NCBI GenBank assembly: GCA_945925985.1
Contig: CAMELV010000034.1
Span: 1 to 44,304, forward strand
Reading direction: 5' to 3'
Length of the DNA: 44,304 nt
Source of the DNA: Comamonas sp. lk
GTDB taxonomy: Bacteria; Pseudomonadota; Gammaproteobacteria; Burkholderiales; Burkholderiaceae_C
Under the pieces are notes generated by a model, which ran no database searches, had not been told where the DNA came from, and saw only the letters and a program-made list of their open reading frames with translations. The translations under genes were made by a program, and so were the position numbers. Shown here piece after piece: positions 8,101 through 15,002 of this stretch (its first letter is position 1; each line of letters starts with the position of its first letter).

Positions 8101-8435
8101 TGAAGGTCCTCACCCCGCCGCCACTGCCTGTTTCGCGCAGCCTGAACCGCCTTGGCCAGGCCGTTTCGATGGCGCGCCGGCGCCGGCGCCTGACGCAGCA
8201 GGACCTGGCCGAACGCATAGGAGCATCCGCCAACACCGTACGGCGCATGGAAGCGGGCTTCCCGGGGACCGCGTTGGTCCATGTCGCAAGAGCGCTGCAG
8301 GTCTTTGGTGAGCTCGACAAACTCGACCAATTGCTGGAGACCCCACAGGACACCATTGGTTTGACGTTGATGGACGAGCAACTGCCGCAGCGGGTTCGCA
8401 AACCGCGCAAGACACCGGAATCGGGGGCATTCTGA
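8100..8435 (+). CDS. hipB: HipB-like antitoxin, XRE-family HTH protein
   Basis: A 111-aa protein with a Cro/CI-type HTH at residues 15-70 (LNRLGQAVSMARRRRRLTQQ, then DLAERIGASANTVRRMEAG). A C-terminal tail rich in basic and proline residues follows. By analogy with HipB it neutralises the HipA kinase encoded next and represses the operon. Its TGA overlaps the hipA ATG by one base (TGATG), which indicates translational coupling. No clear Shine-Dalgarno precedes the ATG; the palindrome TTAAAA-N4-TTTTAA occupies that position instead. The gene is shorter on conserved sequence than E. coli HipB but has the usual size. Confidence 0.85.
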   Translation: MKVLTPPPLPVSRSLNRLGQAVSMARRRRRLTQQDLAERIGASANTVRRMEAGFPGTALVHVARALQVFGELDKLDQLLETPQDTIGLTLMDEQLPQRVRKPRKTPESGAF

Positions 8436-9703
8436 TGGCCAACAAGCCCGTCTTCAAATCAACCCCCCAGCGAACCCCTTTGGAGGTCTTTCTTGGCAAG
8501 GCAGAAAAGCCCTTGGGGCGCCTCATCTTTGTCAAAGACGGTCAGCGGGAGTTTTCTCAATTTGCGTACAACGAAGCCTGGCTGACAAGCACCCAATACT
8601 TTGATGTCTCGCCCGACCTGAGCCGCCGAACTGGCTATCAGCTGCGCAAGCCACCAACGAAAAATGACAGCCGTTTTTTTTTGGCGCTGGCCGACACTGA
8701 ACCAGACGCTTGGGGTCGGCGCGTCATCGCACGGGCACATGCCAAGGCCCGCGCCAAAGATGCCGCCCTCGGGCCACTGACCGAGCTTGATTACCTGATG
8801 GCGGTGGACGACTTTAGCCGGGTGGGCGCCCTTCGCTTACGCGATGACACCGGGCAATACCTTCGCCGTGTGGCTGAGGGCGCGCGCGCGACACCCGCAT
8901 TTTTGGAGCTTGAAACCATCATGCGCGCATCACGCGCGGTAGAACTCAGCCAAGAGACGGCCGAGGACCTGGCGTACCTGCAAGGCAAAGGCACATCGCT
9001 GGGTGGCATGCGCCCCAAGTGCACCATTCTCGATACCCATGGCGCACTTTCTTTAGGCAAGTTCCCCAGTGTGGGTGACCAACGCGCCGTCACGCGGGGC
9101 GAGGTGCTGGCGCTGCGCCTGGCCCGACTGGCTGGTGTTGACAGCGCCGAAGCGCGCATCGTGATGGCGCAGGACCAGCCGGTTGCCCTCATTCGGCGCT
9201 TTGACCGGACACCTGAGCAAAGTCGCGTCCCGTTTATGTCGGGCGCAACCGTATTGCAAGCCAACCGCGACGACGAGCACTCGTACACCGAGATCATCGA
9301 CGTGATGCGATCCTGGTGCGAAGACTTTGTCAGCGACGCCCGACAGCTGTGGCGACGGCTCGTGTTCAACCACCTCATCACCAATGTGGATGATCACCTG
9401 CAGAACATCGGGTTTTTGTACGTCGGGAACCAGCAATGGCGGCTATCGCCAGCTTTTGATCTGAACCCCTTTCCGGATAAAGATCCGGAATCCAAAACCT
9501 GGCTGAGCGAGGACACGGGGCCGATCACTTCGGTGGCACAACTGCTGGGACAGGCCTTCCGCTTTGAGCTGTCACCTGTTCAGGCCCAAGCCATTCTGGC
9601 CGAGGTGCTTGCGGCAGTGAAACACTGGAAAGAAGTGGCCATGACACCGGAGGTCGGCCTTCAAGCCCATGACATCGCTGAATTTGCGCCTGCGTTCAGG
9701 TAA
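8435..9703 (+). CDS. hipA: HipA-like serine/threonine kinase toxin
   Basis: A 422-aa HipA-family kinase. HipA toxins phosphorylate a translation factor (in E. coli, glutamyl-tRNA synthetase) and promote dormancy. The N-terminal subdomain 1 is at residues 25-125. The Gly-rich loop GKGTSLGGMRPK at 184-195 contains Ser188, in the position of the autophosphorylated Ser. The catalytic region FNHLITNVDDHLQN (311-324) gives Asp319/320 and Asn324. The Mg-binding Asp342 is in SPAFDLNP. All kinase residues look intact, so it should be active unless held by HipB. It overlaps hipB by one base. The real target of this branch is unknown. Confidence 0.88.
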   Translation: MANKPVFKSTPQRTPLEVFLGKAEKPLGRLIFVKDGQREFSQFAYNEAWLTSTQYFDVSPDLSRRTGYQLRKPPTKNDSRFFLALADTEPDAWGRRVIARAHAKARAKDAALGPLTELDYLMAVDDFSRVGALRLRDDTGQYLRRVAEGARATPAFLELETIMRASRAVELSQETAEDLAYLQGKGTSLGGMRPKCTILDTHGALSLGKFPSVGDQRAVTRGEVLALRLARLAGVDSAEARIVMAQDQPVALIRRFDRTPEQSRVPFMSGATVLQANRDDEHSYTEIIDVMRSWCEDFVSDARQLWRRLVFNHLITNVDDHLQNIGFLYVGNQQWRLSPAFDLNPFPDKDPESKTWLSEDTGPITSVAQLLGQAFRFELSPVQAQAILAEVLAAVKHWKEVAMTPEVGLQAHDIAEFAPAFR

Positions 9704-9775
9704 TTCCACGACAGCACCAAACCAAGACAATCCGACCCACGCCCGAACCAACAACCCAACTCCAGGAGTCTTTCC

Positions 9776-10588
9776 ATGCCCCGTCGCTTTGTAGACCTCT
9801 CCATCTTTCTGGAAAACGATGTGTTGAGTGACCCGCCAGCCTTTGCGCCCAAGATCCAGTACTTCAACCACGAGAACACCTTTGCGCAGATCGAGCCGTT
9901 TTTCCCCGGCTTGCAAAAGCAGGACCTGCCTGACGGCGAGGGCTGGGCGGTGGAGATGGTGCAGCTGTCCACCCACAACGGCACCCACCTGGACGCGCCC
10001 TACCACTTTCACTCCACCATGGACAAGGCGCTGGGCGACAAGAAGCCGGCCATCGCCATCCATGAGGTGCCGCTGGAGTGGTGCTTTCAACCCGGCGTCA
10101 AGCTGGATTTTCGGCACCTGGCCGATGGCTACGTGGTCACTGCGGCGGATGTGGAACAAGAACTTGCGCGCATCGGCCACACCCTTAGCCCGCTGGAGAT
10201 TGTGGTGATTAACACCCGGGCCGGCTCGCGCTATGGTGCCAGCGACTATGTGGCCAGCGGCTGCGGCATGGGCTATGAGGCCACCATGTACCTGCTGGAA
10301 CGCGGTGTGCGCCTGACCGGCACCGACGCCTGGAGCTGGGACGCACCCTTTGTGCACACCGCCAAAAAATACGGCGAAAGTGGCGACGCTGGCCTGATCT
10401 GGGAAGGCCACAAGGCCGGCCGCGACATTGGCTACTGCCACCTGGAGAAGCTGCACAACCTAGAGGTGCTGCCGCCCAGCGGCTTCTACATCAGCTGCTT
10501 TCCGCACAAGATCCGCGGCGCCTCGGCCGGCTGGACCCGGGCCGTGGCCATTTTTGACGATGCCCTGATGGCCTCAGACCGTTCCTAG
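9776..10588 (+). CDS. Cyclase/kynurenine formamidase-like metal hydrolase (PF04199)
   Basis: A 270-aa member of the cyclase family. These are metal-dependent amidases or lactamases, including kynurenine formamidase and isatin hydrolase. The metal motif HNGTHLDAPYH is at residues 67-77, with a later DAWSWDAP and HKAGRDIGYCHLEKL. A CAGGAG site precedes the ATG. It is followed 11 bp later by fumarylacetoacetase, so the two are almost certainly one operon. This long subgroup (about 270 aa, with FPHKIRGASAGWTRAVA near the end) differs from true KynB (about 210 aa), and the substrate is not known. Pairing with FahA suggests a role in aromatic ring-cleavage product processing, which is inference. 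Confidence 0.85.
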   Translation: MPRRFVDLSIFLENDVLSDPPAFAPKIQYFNHENTFAQIEPFFPGLQKQDLPDGEGWAVEMVQLSTHNGTHLDAPYHFHSTMDKALGDKKPAIAIHEVPLEWCFQPGVKLDFRHLADGYVVTAADVEQELARIGHTLSPLEIVVINTRAGSRYGASDYVASGCGMGYEATMYLLERGVRLTGTDAWSWDAPFVHTAKKYGESGDAGLIWEGHKAGRDIGYCHLEKLHNLEVLPPSGFYISCFPHKIRGASAGWTRAVAIFDDALMASDRS

Positions 10589-10599
10589 GGGTGGGCGCC

Positions 10600-11934
10600 A
10601 TGCTGGACGAAACCCACGCGCCCTCGGCCCGTGCCTGGCTGGCCAGTGCCAATCAGGGCGGCGATTTTCCGCTGCAAAACCTGCCCTATGGCGCCTGCCG
10701 CCGCAAGGGCAGTGCCGGGCCGTTTTGGGTCGGCGTGGCCATTGGCGACAGCGCGCTTAACCTGGGCGCTTTAAGCCACAGGCCGGTCTGGGCCACTCTG
10801 GGCTCCGGCCTGGACAGCGACCTGGCCCAGCAGGCCGCCCGAGCGGCAGAGGCAGACAGTTTGAACGCCCTGATGGCGCTGGGCCCCGATGCCTGGCAGG
10901 CCCTGCGGCTGGCCCTGTTCCGGCTGCTGCGCGCCGACGCCACGCCGGCCTTGCAGCGCGAGGTGCAGGCCTGCCTGACACCGCTGGATGACCTGGAGCA
11001 CCAGACTGCGGTGCGGGTGGGCGAATACACCGACTTTTACACCTCGCTGCACCACGCTCGCAATGTGGGCCAGGCCATCGGCAACGGCGGCCTGGTGCCG
11101 CCCAACTTTTTCTGGATGCCGGTGGCCTACCACGGTCGCGCCTCCAGTCTGGGCGTGAACCAACAGGTGCGCCGCCCAGTCGGCCAGGTGATGGCGCCTG
11201 GGGCGGCCAGCCCGGTGGTGGGCACCAGCCAGCGGCTGGACTATGAGCTGGAGCTGGCGGTCTATGTCGGCCAGGGCAACGCCCAAGGCACGGCGGTGCC
11301 GGTGGCCGAGGCCGAGTCGCACATCTTTGGCCTGGGCCTGCTCAACGACTGGTCAGCCCGTGACATCCAGTTCTGGGAGATGGCGCCGCTGGGGCCGTTT
11401 CAGGGCAAAAACTTTGCCACCACCCTGTCACCCTGGGTGGTGACGCTGGCGGCTCTGGCGCCGTTCCGGCTGCCGTTTGAGCGAGCGCCGGAGTTCCCGC
11501 CGCCGCTGCCTTACCTGGACAGCCCGGCGCTGCGCCGGGCCGGTGGCCTTGACATCGAACTGAGCGTCACGCTGCAAACCGCCGCCATGCGCCAGGCCGG
11601 CCAGGACGGCGAGACCCTGAGCCGCACCAACTTCCGGCACCAGCACTGGTGCATCGCTCAGCTGCTGGCGCATCACACCCTGGGCGGCTGCAACCTGCGC
11701 CCTGGTGACCTGCTCGGCACCGGCACCGTGTCAGGCCCGACCCCGGCCGAGGCCGGTGCCCTGATCGAGCTGAGCCAGGCCGGCCAGCGCCCGGTAGCCC
11801 TGAGCAACGGCGAGCACCGTGCCTTTTTGCAAGACGGCGACGCCATTGCCCTGAGCGCCTGGTGTGAGCGGCCTGGCGCGGTGCGCATCGGCTTTGGCTC
11901 GGCGCGCGGCGAGGTGCTGCCGGCGCTTAGCTAA
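10600..11934 (+). CDS. fahA: Fumarylacetoacetase
   Basis: A 444-aa fumarylacetoacetate hydrolase, which splits fumarylacetoacetate to fumarate and acetoacetate in homogentisate (Tyr/Phe) degradation. The N-terminal FAH_N domain precedes YTDFYTSLHHARNVG, where Asp145 and the catalytic His152 correspond to D126 and H133 of mouse FAH. PPNFFWMPVAYHGRASS, LDYELELAVYVG (metal-binding Glu pair) and LLNDWSARDIQFWEMAPLG then follow, so the active site is complete. ATG at 10600 is chosen over the GTG at 10591 because AGGGG at 10587-10591 is then well spaced. Homogentisate dioxygenase, the usual partner, is not in the window. The neighbour is a PF04199 cyclase instead. Confidence 0.9.
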   Translation: MLDETHAPSARAWLASANQGGDFPLQNLPYGACRRKGSAGPFWVGVAIGDSALNLGALSHRPVWATLGSGLDSDLAQQAARAAEADSLNALMALGPDAWQALRLALFRLLRADATPALQREVQACLTPLDDLEHQTAVRVGEYTDFYTSLHHARNVGQAIGNGGLVPPNFFWMPVAYHGRASSLGVNQQVRRPVGQVMAPGAASPVVGTSQRLDYELELAVYVGQGNAQGTAVPVAEAESHIFGLGLLNDWSARDIQFWEMAPLGPFQGKNFATTLSPWVVTLAALAPFRLPFERAPEFPPPLPYLDSPALRRAGGLDIELSVTLQTAAMRQAGQDGETLSRTNFRHQHWCIAQLLAHHTLGGCNLRPGDLLGTGTVSGPTPAEAGALIELSQAGQRPVALSNGEHRAFLQDGDAIALSAWCERPGAVRIGFGSARGEVLPALS

Positions 11935-11955
11935 ACACCCCATAGTGAACCCACC

Positions 11956-12789
11956 ATGCCCTCTGCTGTTCCCGCACGCGTGCTGCACCGTCCGACCTTG
12001 AACCTGGCCCAACTGGCCCGCTGGCTGACCTTAGCCCTGGTGCTGACCTGGCCCACCAGTGCCTGGCTGCAAACCGCCATCACGCCTTCCTGTGCCCTGG
12101 TGCTGATGCACGGCAAATGGGGCGGGCCGCAGGGTCTGGCACTGTTTGCGCGCAAACTGGATAACGTGTGCCAGGTGGTGCTGCTGGAGATGCCTTGGTC
12201 CGGCCGGCGCGCCTACGACCAACCCTATACGGTAGCACTCAAGGAGATCAGCGCCCAGGTGCAGACGCTGCGCGGCAAAGGCTACAGGCAAGTGCTGGTG
12301 GGCGGGCAAAGCTTTGGCACCAATGCCGCCCTGGCCTACATGGCCGAAGTGGGCGACGCCGATGGCGTGCTGGCACTGGCGCCCGGCCACTCGCCACGCG
12401 TGATGTACCAGCAGGGCATGGGCCGGGCCGAGGTGGACCAGGCCCGCACCCTGGTGACCGCCGGCCAGGGCGCACAAACGCTGACGATCAACGACATGAA
12501 CCAGGGCCGCCGCCGCAACATGACCATGAGCGCCGAGACCCTGCTCAGCTACTTTGACCCGGACGGCCTGGGCCACATGCCCAAGACCAGCGCCAGCTTC
12601 AAAAAAGCCGTGCCTGTGCTGTGGGTGATTGGCACCCAAGACCCGCTGTACCCGGCCGGCGAGGCCTATGCCTACGCCAAGCTGTCGGTGCATGCCAAGA
12701 GCCGCTACCTGGTGGTGGAGGCCGGCCACGGCAACACGCCCGAGGTGGCCGCTGCCGCCGTGGTTGAGTGGCTCAAGGGCTTGGAGTAA
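11956..12789 (+). CDS. Alpha/beta hydrolase, exported or membrane-anchored
   Basis: A 277-aa protein with an N-terminal hydrophobic segment (residues 15-40, LTLALVLTWPTSAWLQTA) that is a signal peptide or anchor. An alpha/beta hydrolase fold follows: oxyanion region LVLMHGKWGG at about 49, nucleophile elbow GGQSFGTN at about 115-122, acid Asp in GTQDPLYPAG and His in EAGHGNTPEV near the end. The triad looks complete, so it is probably an esterase or peptidase-like enzyme in the periplasm. It begins 21 bp after fahA and may share its transcript. Substrate unknown. Confidence 0.75.
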   Translation: MPSAVPARVLHRPTLNLAQLARWLTLALVLTWPTSAWLQTAITPSCALVLMHGKWGGPQGLALFARKLDNVCQVVLLEMPWSGRRAYDQPYTVALKEISAQVQTLRGKGYRQVLVGGQSFGTNAALAYMAEVGDADGVLALAPGHSPRVMYQQGMGRAEVDQARTLVTAGQGAQTLTINDMNQGRRRNMTMSAETLLSYFDPDGLGHMPKTSASFKKAVPVLWVIGTQDPLYPAGEAYAYAKLSVHAKSRYLVVEAGHGNTPEVAAAAVVEWLKGLE

Positions 12790-12856
12790 GGGCTCGCCGC
12801 TGGCTGCTCTGCGACGCCCTGGGTGACAATGCCGGCCACACGCTGGAGCCCCCGCC

Positions 12857-13423
12857 ATGAAATGGAAGATGTCCGACAAGTCGCTGTTTGCGCTGCTGCT
12901 GCGCTCACCCTGGTGGATCAGCATTGCCGTGTTTGCAGGCTTTGCCCTGCTGGCGCGCGCGCTGCTGCCACCCGCCTATGTGTGGGCGGGGTTATTTGGC
13001 GGCTTGCCGTTTCTGGTGATTGGGGTGATTGCGGCGCGGCGGCAGTGGCTGGCGCCAAAGCCCGCGCAGCTGGCGCAGCAGCTGGAGCGGCTCAGTGCCA
13101 TGGCCTGGCGCGACTTTGCCAAGGCCGTGACCGAGGCCTACACCCGGCAAGGCTTTGTGGTGACCGCCTTTGAGGGCGTGGGCGCGGACCTGCAGTTGGT
13201 CAAGGCTGGCCGCACCACGCTGGTCAGCTGCAAGCGCTGGAAAGCCGCCAAGCTGGGCGTCGAGCCCCTGCGCGAACTGGTGGCATCCCGGCAGCGCCAA
13301 GACGCCTCGCTGTGCGCCTGCCTCACGCTGGGCCAACTCTCCGACACCGCACAGGGCTTTGCCAAAGCCGAAGGCGTGCAGGTGGTCGACGCCGAAGCGC
13401 TTGCCACATTAATGCTCAAATAG
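12857..13423 (+). CDS. Membrane-anchored Mrr-like restriction endonuclease-fold protein
   Basis: A 188-aa protein with two transmembrane helices (about residues 18-35 and 41-60). A cytosolic Mrr_cat-type domain (PF04471) follows from about residue 78: LSAMAWRDFAKAVTEAYTRQ, then GVGADLQLVKAGRTTLVSCK and LGVEPLRELVASRQR. The PD-(D/E)xK motif is GADLQL...LVSCKRW, with Ser where most members have Gln (VQCKRW); Asp and Lys are kept. Known relatives cut DNA, often methylated, but the function of the small membrane-anchored versions is not established. It stands 67 bp after the hydrolase, on the same strand. Confidence 0.75.
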   Translation: MKWKMSDKSLFALLLRSPWWISIAVFAGFALLARALLPPAYVWAGLFGGLPFLVIGVIAARRQWLAPKPAQLAQQLERLSAMAWRDFAKAVTEAYTRQGFVVTAFEGVGADLQLVKAGRTTLVSCKRWKAAKLGVEPLRELVASRQRQDASLCACLTLGQLSDTAQGFAKAEGVQVVDAEALATLMLK

Positions 13424-13451
13424 GCTGCAGGCCACGTCTTTATTGACGGTA

Positions 13452-13474
13452 TAGCTACTAAATCAATAGCAAAT
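13452..13474. repeat. Short dispersed intergenic repeat (TAGCTA...TAGCAAAT), copy 2
   Basis: TAGCTACTAAATCAATAGC followed by AAAT resembles the sequence at 1501-1525. GCTA and TAGC can pair across nine bases. It abuts the only long-frame start (TTG at 13474) of the following gene, so it may mark a break at that gene's 5' end. Confidence 0.4.
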
Positions 13475-14208
13475 TGAAATCTATCGGGACGCCTTCAACG
13501 CTGCGATCCTTTTTCTGGAGCGGTCAGGCCCTGCGCAGCCGCGATGTCAGCGCGGTGGTGCTGTCGGGCAGGGTGGCGGTGCCGGCGCTCCCGGCCAGAC
13601 TGGTCGCCGATTGCGAGCGCGAGATCGACGGGCAGTTGGACCTGGCGCCCGGTGAGGTAGAGGCCTTGGCCTTGGCGCGGGCACGGTCGCGCTGGCCAGC
13701 TTACCGGCAGTGCCTGCAGATGCTGTCTGACTGGCTGCACACGCGCAGCCTGCCCACTGTGCTGGCCGCCAGTGACCCCGCCCTGATGGCCTGCCGCAGC
13801 GTGCGGTACCACCATGACGGCACCCACTATGGCGGTGCGGCTTTTTGCAACCTGTTTCTCAGTGAGGGCTGCGGGCTGGACCTGCATTTCCCGGGCGCCG
13901 AGTGTCGGGTGCCGCTGAGCCGCGGTACCGTGGTGATCTTCGATACCGGGCAGGCGCACGCTTTGGTCGACCGTAGCAGTGGCCAGCTTTACCGCGCCGA
14001 TGGTCACCCGGCCCCAGCCCAAACCCAGCTGTTCCTGAGCTGGGAGCTGCCGATCGAGCATGCTGAAGTCCGGCGTGCGCTGCAGCTGGCATTCGATGTC
14101 GATCCCTGGACCGCATCGCGACTGGATCAGGCGCAGGTCTGGCTTAACGGCGCACCAGCCAGCGTGTGTCCGGAATCTGGGCGGTGGCTAGGCTCAGGCG
14201 GCGGGTAG
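13474..14208 (+). CDS. Probable 2-oxoglutarate/Fe(II) oxygenase-like protein, ends altered
   Basis: The open frame encodes 244 aa. Residues about 112-175 carry YHHDGTHYGGAAFCNLFL, then LDLHFPGAECRVPLSRGTVV and IFDTGQAHALVD. This fits a double-stranded beta-helix iron oxygenase (H-x-D from HHD, distal His in QAHAL, Arg shortly after), but it is only a moderate match and no close family is recognised. The start is unsure: the long frame begins at TTG within a repeat, with no ribosome-binding site, and the next in-frame option is GTG at 13555. The C-terminus LNGAPASVCPESGRWLG ends in SGGG here. The same C-terminal sequence recurs 789 bp downstream ending in DDGF, on the far side of a toxin-antitoxin pair. 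Confidence 0.55.
   Translation: MKSIGTPSTLRSFFWSGQALRSRDVSAVVLSGRVAVPALPARLVADCEREIDGQLDLAPGEVEALALARARSRWPAYRQCLQMLSDWLHTRSLPTVLAASDPALMACRSVRYHHDGTHYGGAAFCNLFLSEGCGLDLHFPGAECRVPLSRGTVVIFDTGQAHALVDRSSGQLYRADGHPAPAQTQLFLSWELPIEHAEVRRALQLAFDVDPWTASRLDQAQVWLNGAPASVCPESGRWLGSGGG
14124..14192 (+). repeat. Direct repeat, left copy (3' end of the oxygenase-like gene)
   Basis: A 69-bp block encoding DQAQVWLNGAP then ASVCPESGRWLG. It is repeated at 14913-14981 with three mismatches (positions 6, 10 and 26). The copies flank exactly the minus-strand toxin-antitoxin genes. Both copies read in the sense of the upstream gene and both run to a stop soon after the repeat. Confidence 0.9.
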
Positions 14209-14214
14209 GGGCAA

Positions 14215-14568
14215 TCAAGCCGCCTTCAAGTGCATGTCAATGTGCATCGATGAGTAGGGGCAAAGCACGCCGCCGCTGGCCGTACGCTCCAGTAAGCCAA
14301 GCTCGGCCAGGATCACCACGTCTTCGTGCACGCGTTTGACATCGCGTTTAACAGCGCGGGCGAGTTCACGAACAGAGAGCTCGCCTTTGCCCTGGGTCGC
14401 GCGAACAATTTCCCAACGCTTTTTAGAAAGCTGGCCAAAGAAATGCCCAGGGCTCTCAAAGTTGAGTACTTCGCCTTGGTATTTGTCAGCCTGGGCGGTT
14501 TTGGCCATGGCGCGCAAAGCGCCTTTCCAGTTGGGCTGCAGGGTGATGGTCAGATAGCGCTCAGTCAT
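14215..14568 (-). CDS. HTH antitoxin/transcriptional regulator (HVO_A0114-type), partner of TumE-like toxin
   Basis: A 117-aa protein with a winged HTH in the C-terminal half (KKRWEIVRATQGKGELSVRE, then LARAVKRDVKRVHEDVVILA and ELGLLERT). The N-terminal part carries YLTITLQPNWKGALRAM. This matches the HVO_A0114-type DNA-binding antitoxins found next to DUF6516/TumE toxins. The ATG overlaps the stop of the toxin gene by four bases (ATGA), so the order is toxin first, antitoxin second, as in HigBA-type operons. By analogy it blocks the toxin and represses the operon. The pair sits between two 69-bp direct repeats. The antitoxin name is a family inference. Confidence 0.75.
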   Translation of the reverse strand: MTERYLTITLQPNWKGALRAMAKTAQADKYQGEVLNFESPGHFFGQLSKKRWEIVRATQGKGELSVRELARAVKRDVKRVHEDVVILAELGLLERTASGGVLCPYSSMHIDMHLKAA

Positions 14569-14897
14569 GGTGTTCTCCTGGCAGCAACGGCTGCAATAAA
14601 GTCTTCAATCAGTTGGTCCACGCCGGTGAAGGCGTAGGGAACCTCGACGCCATCCAGGTGACAGTGATCACCCTTGCAGCGCTCGTTGTCAAAACCGACC
14701 ACGCGCACGCCGTCCACCACATACACGGCGCTGTACTTGTAGCCGTGATCCGTGGGCGGTACGGGTTTGGGCACCTTCCAAATCACAACTTCAAGTATTG
14801 CGCCGACGGGCGTAACGTCTTTGAAGCGGGTAATAAGTTGGGCGGGCACGTTGGCAATTTTGACAACATGCCCTCGCGTTGTCAATTTTGCCAACAC
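14565..14897 (-). CDS. TumE-like (DUF6516) toxin
   Basis: A 110-aa protein whose core ILEVVIWKVPKPVPPTDHGY, KYSAVYVVDGVRVVGFDNE, then RCKGDHCHLDGVEVPYAF is the pattern of the DUF6516/TumE toxin family. The conserved W-x-V-P, YK-Y, FDNE and GDH-x-H residues are present, so it looks intact. The longest frame starts at GTG 14897 and no convincing ribosome-binding site is visible; a shorter start is possible. The mechanism of the family is not something I can state. It is encoded immediately upstream of its probable antitoxin with a 4-bp overlap, on the strand opposite to the gene whose 3' end is duplicated around it. Confidence 0.75.
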   Translation of the reverse strand: MLAKLTTRGHVVKIANVPAQLITRFKDVTPVGAILEVVIWKVPKPVPPTDHGYKYSAVYVVDGVRVVGFDNERCKGDHCHLDGVEVPYAFTGVDQLIEDFIAAVAARRTP

Positions 14898-14912
14898 GCG
14901 CGCGCTGCAACG

Positions 14913-14981
14913 GGATCCGGCACAGGTCTGGCTTAACGGCGCGCCAGCCAGCGTGTGTCCGGAATCTGGGCGGTGGCTAGG
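14913..14981 (+). repeat. Direct repeat, right copy
   Basis: Second copy of the 69-bp block at 14124-14192 (66 of 69 identical). It is followed by codons for GDDGF and a TGA at 14995-14997, which looks like the better candidate for the native C-terminus of the oxygenase-like gene. Similarity fades upstream of 14913, where codon-level matches continue only weakly. No inverted repeats, integrase or transposase lie between the copies. Confidence 0.9.
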
Positions 14982-15002
14982 GGACGACGGCTTCTGAGCC
15001 GG

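Noticed and set aside
14752..14997. Plus-strand 81-codon frame across the toxin gene into the right direct repeat
   Set aside because: Only its last part (the repeat) is real coding similarity; the rest is antisense to the toxin gene.
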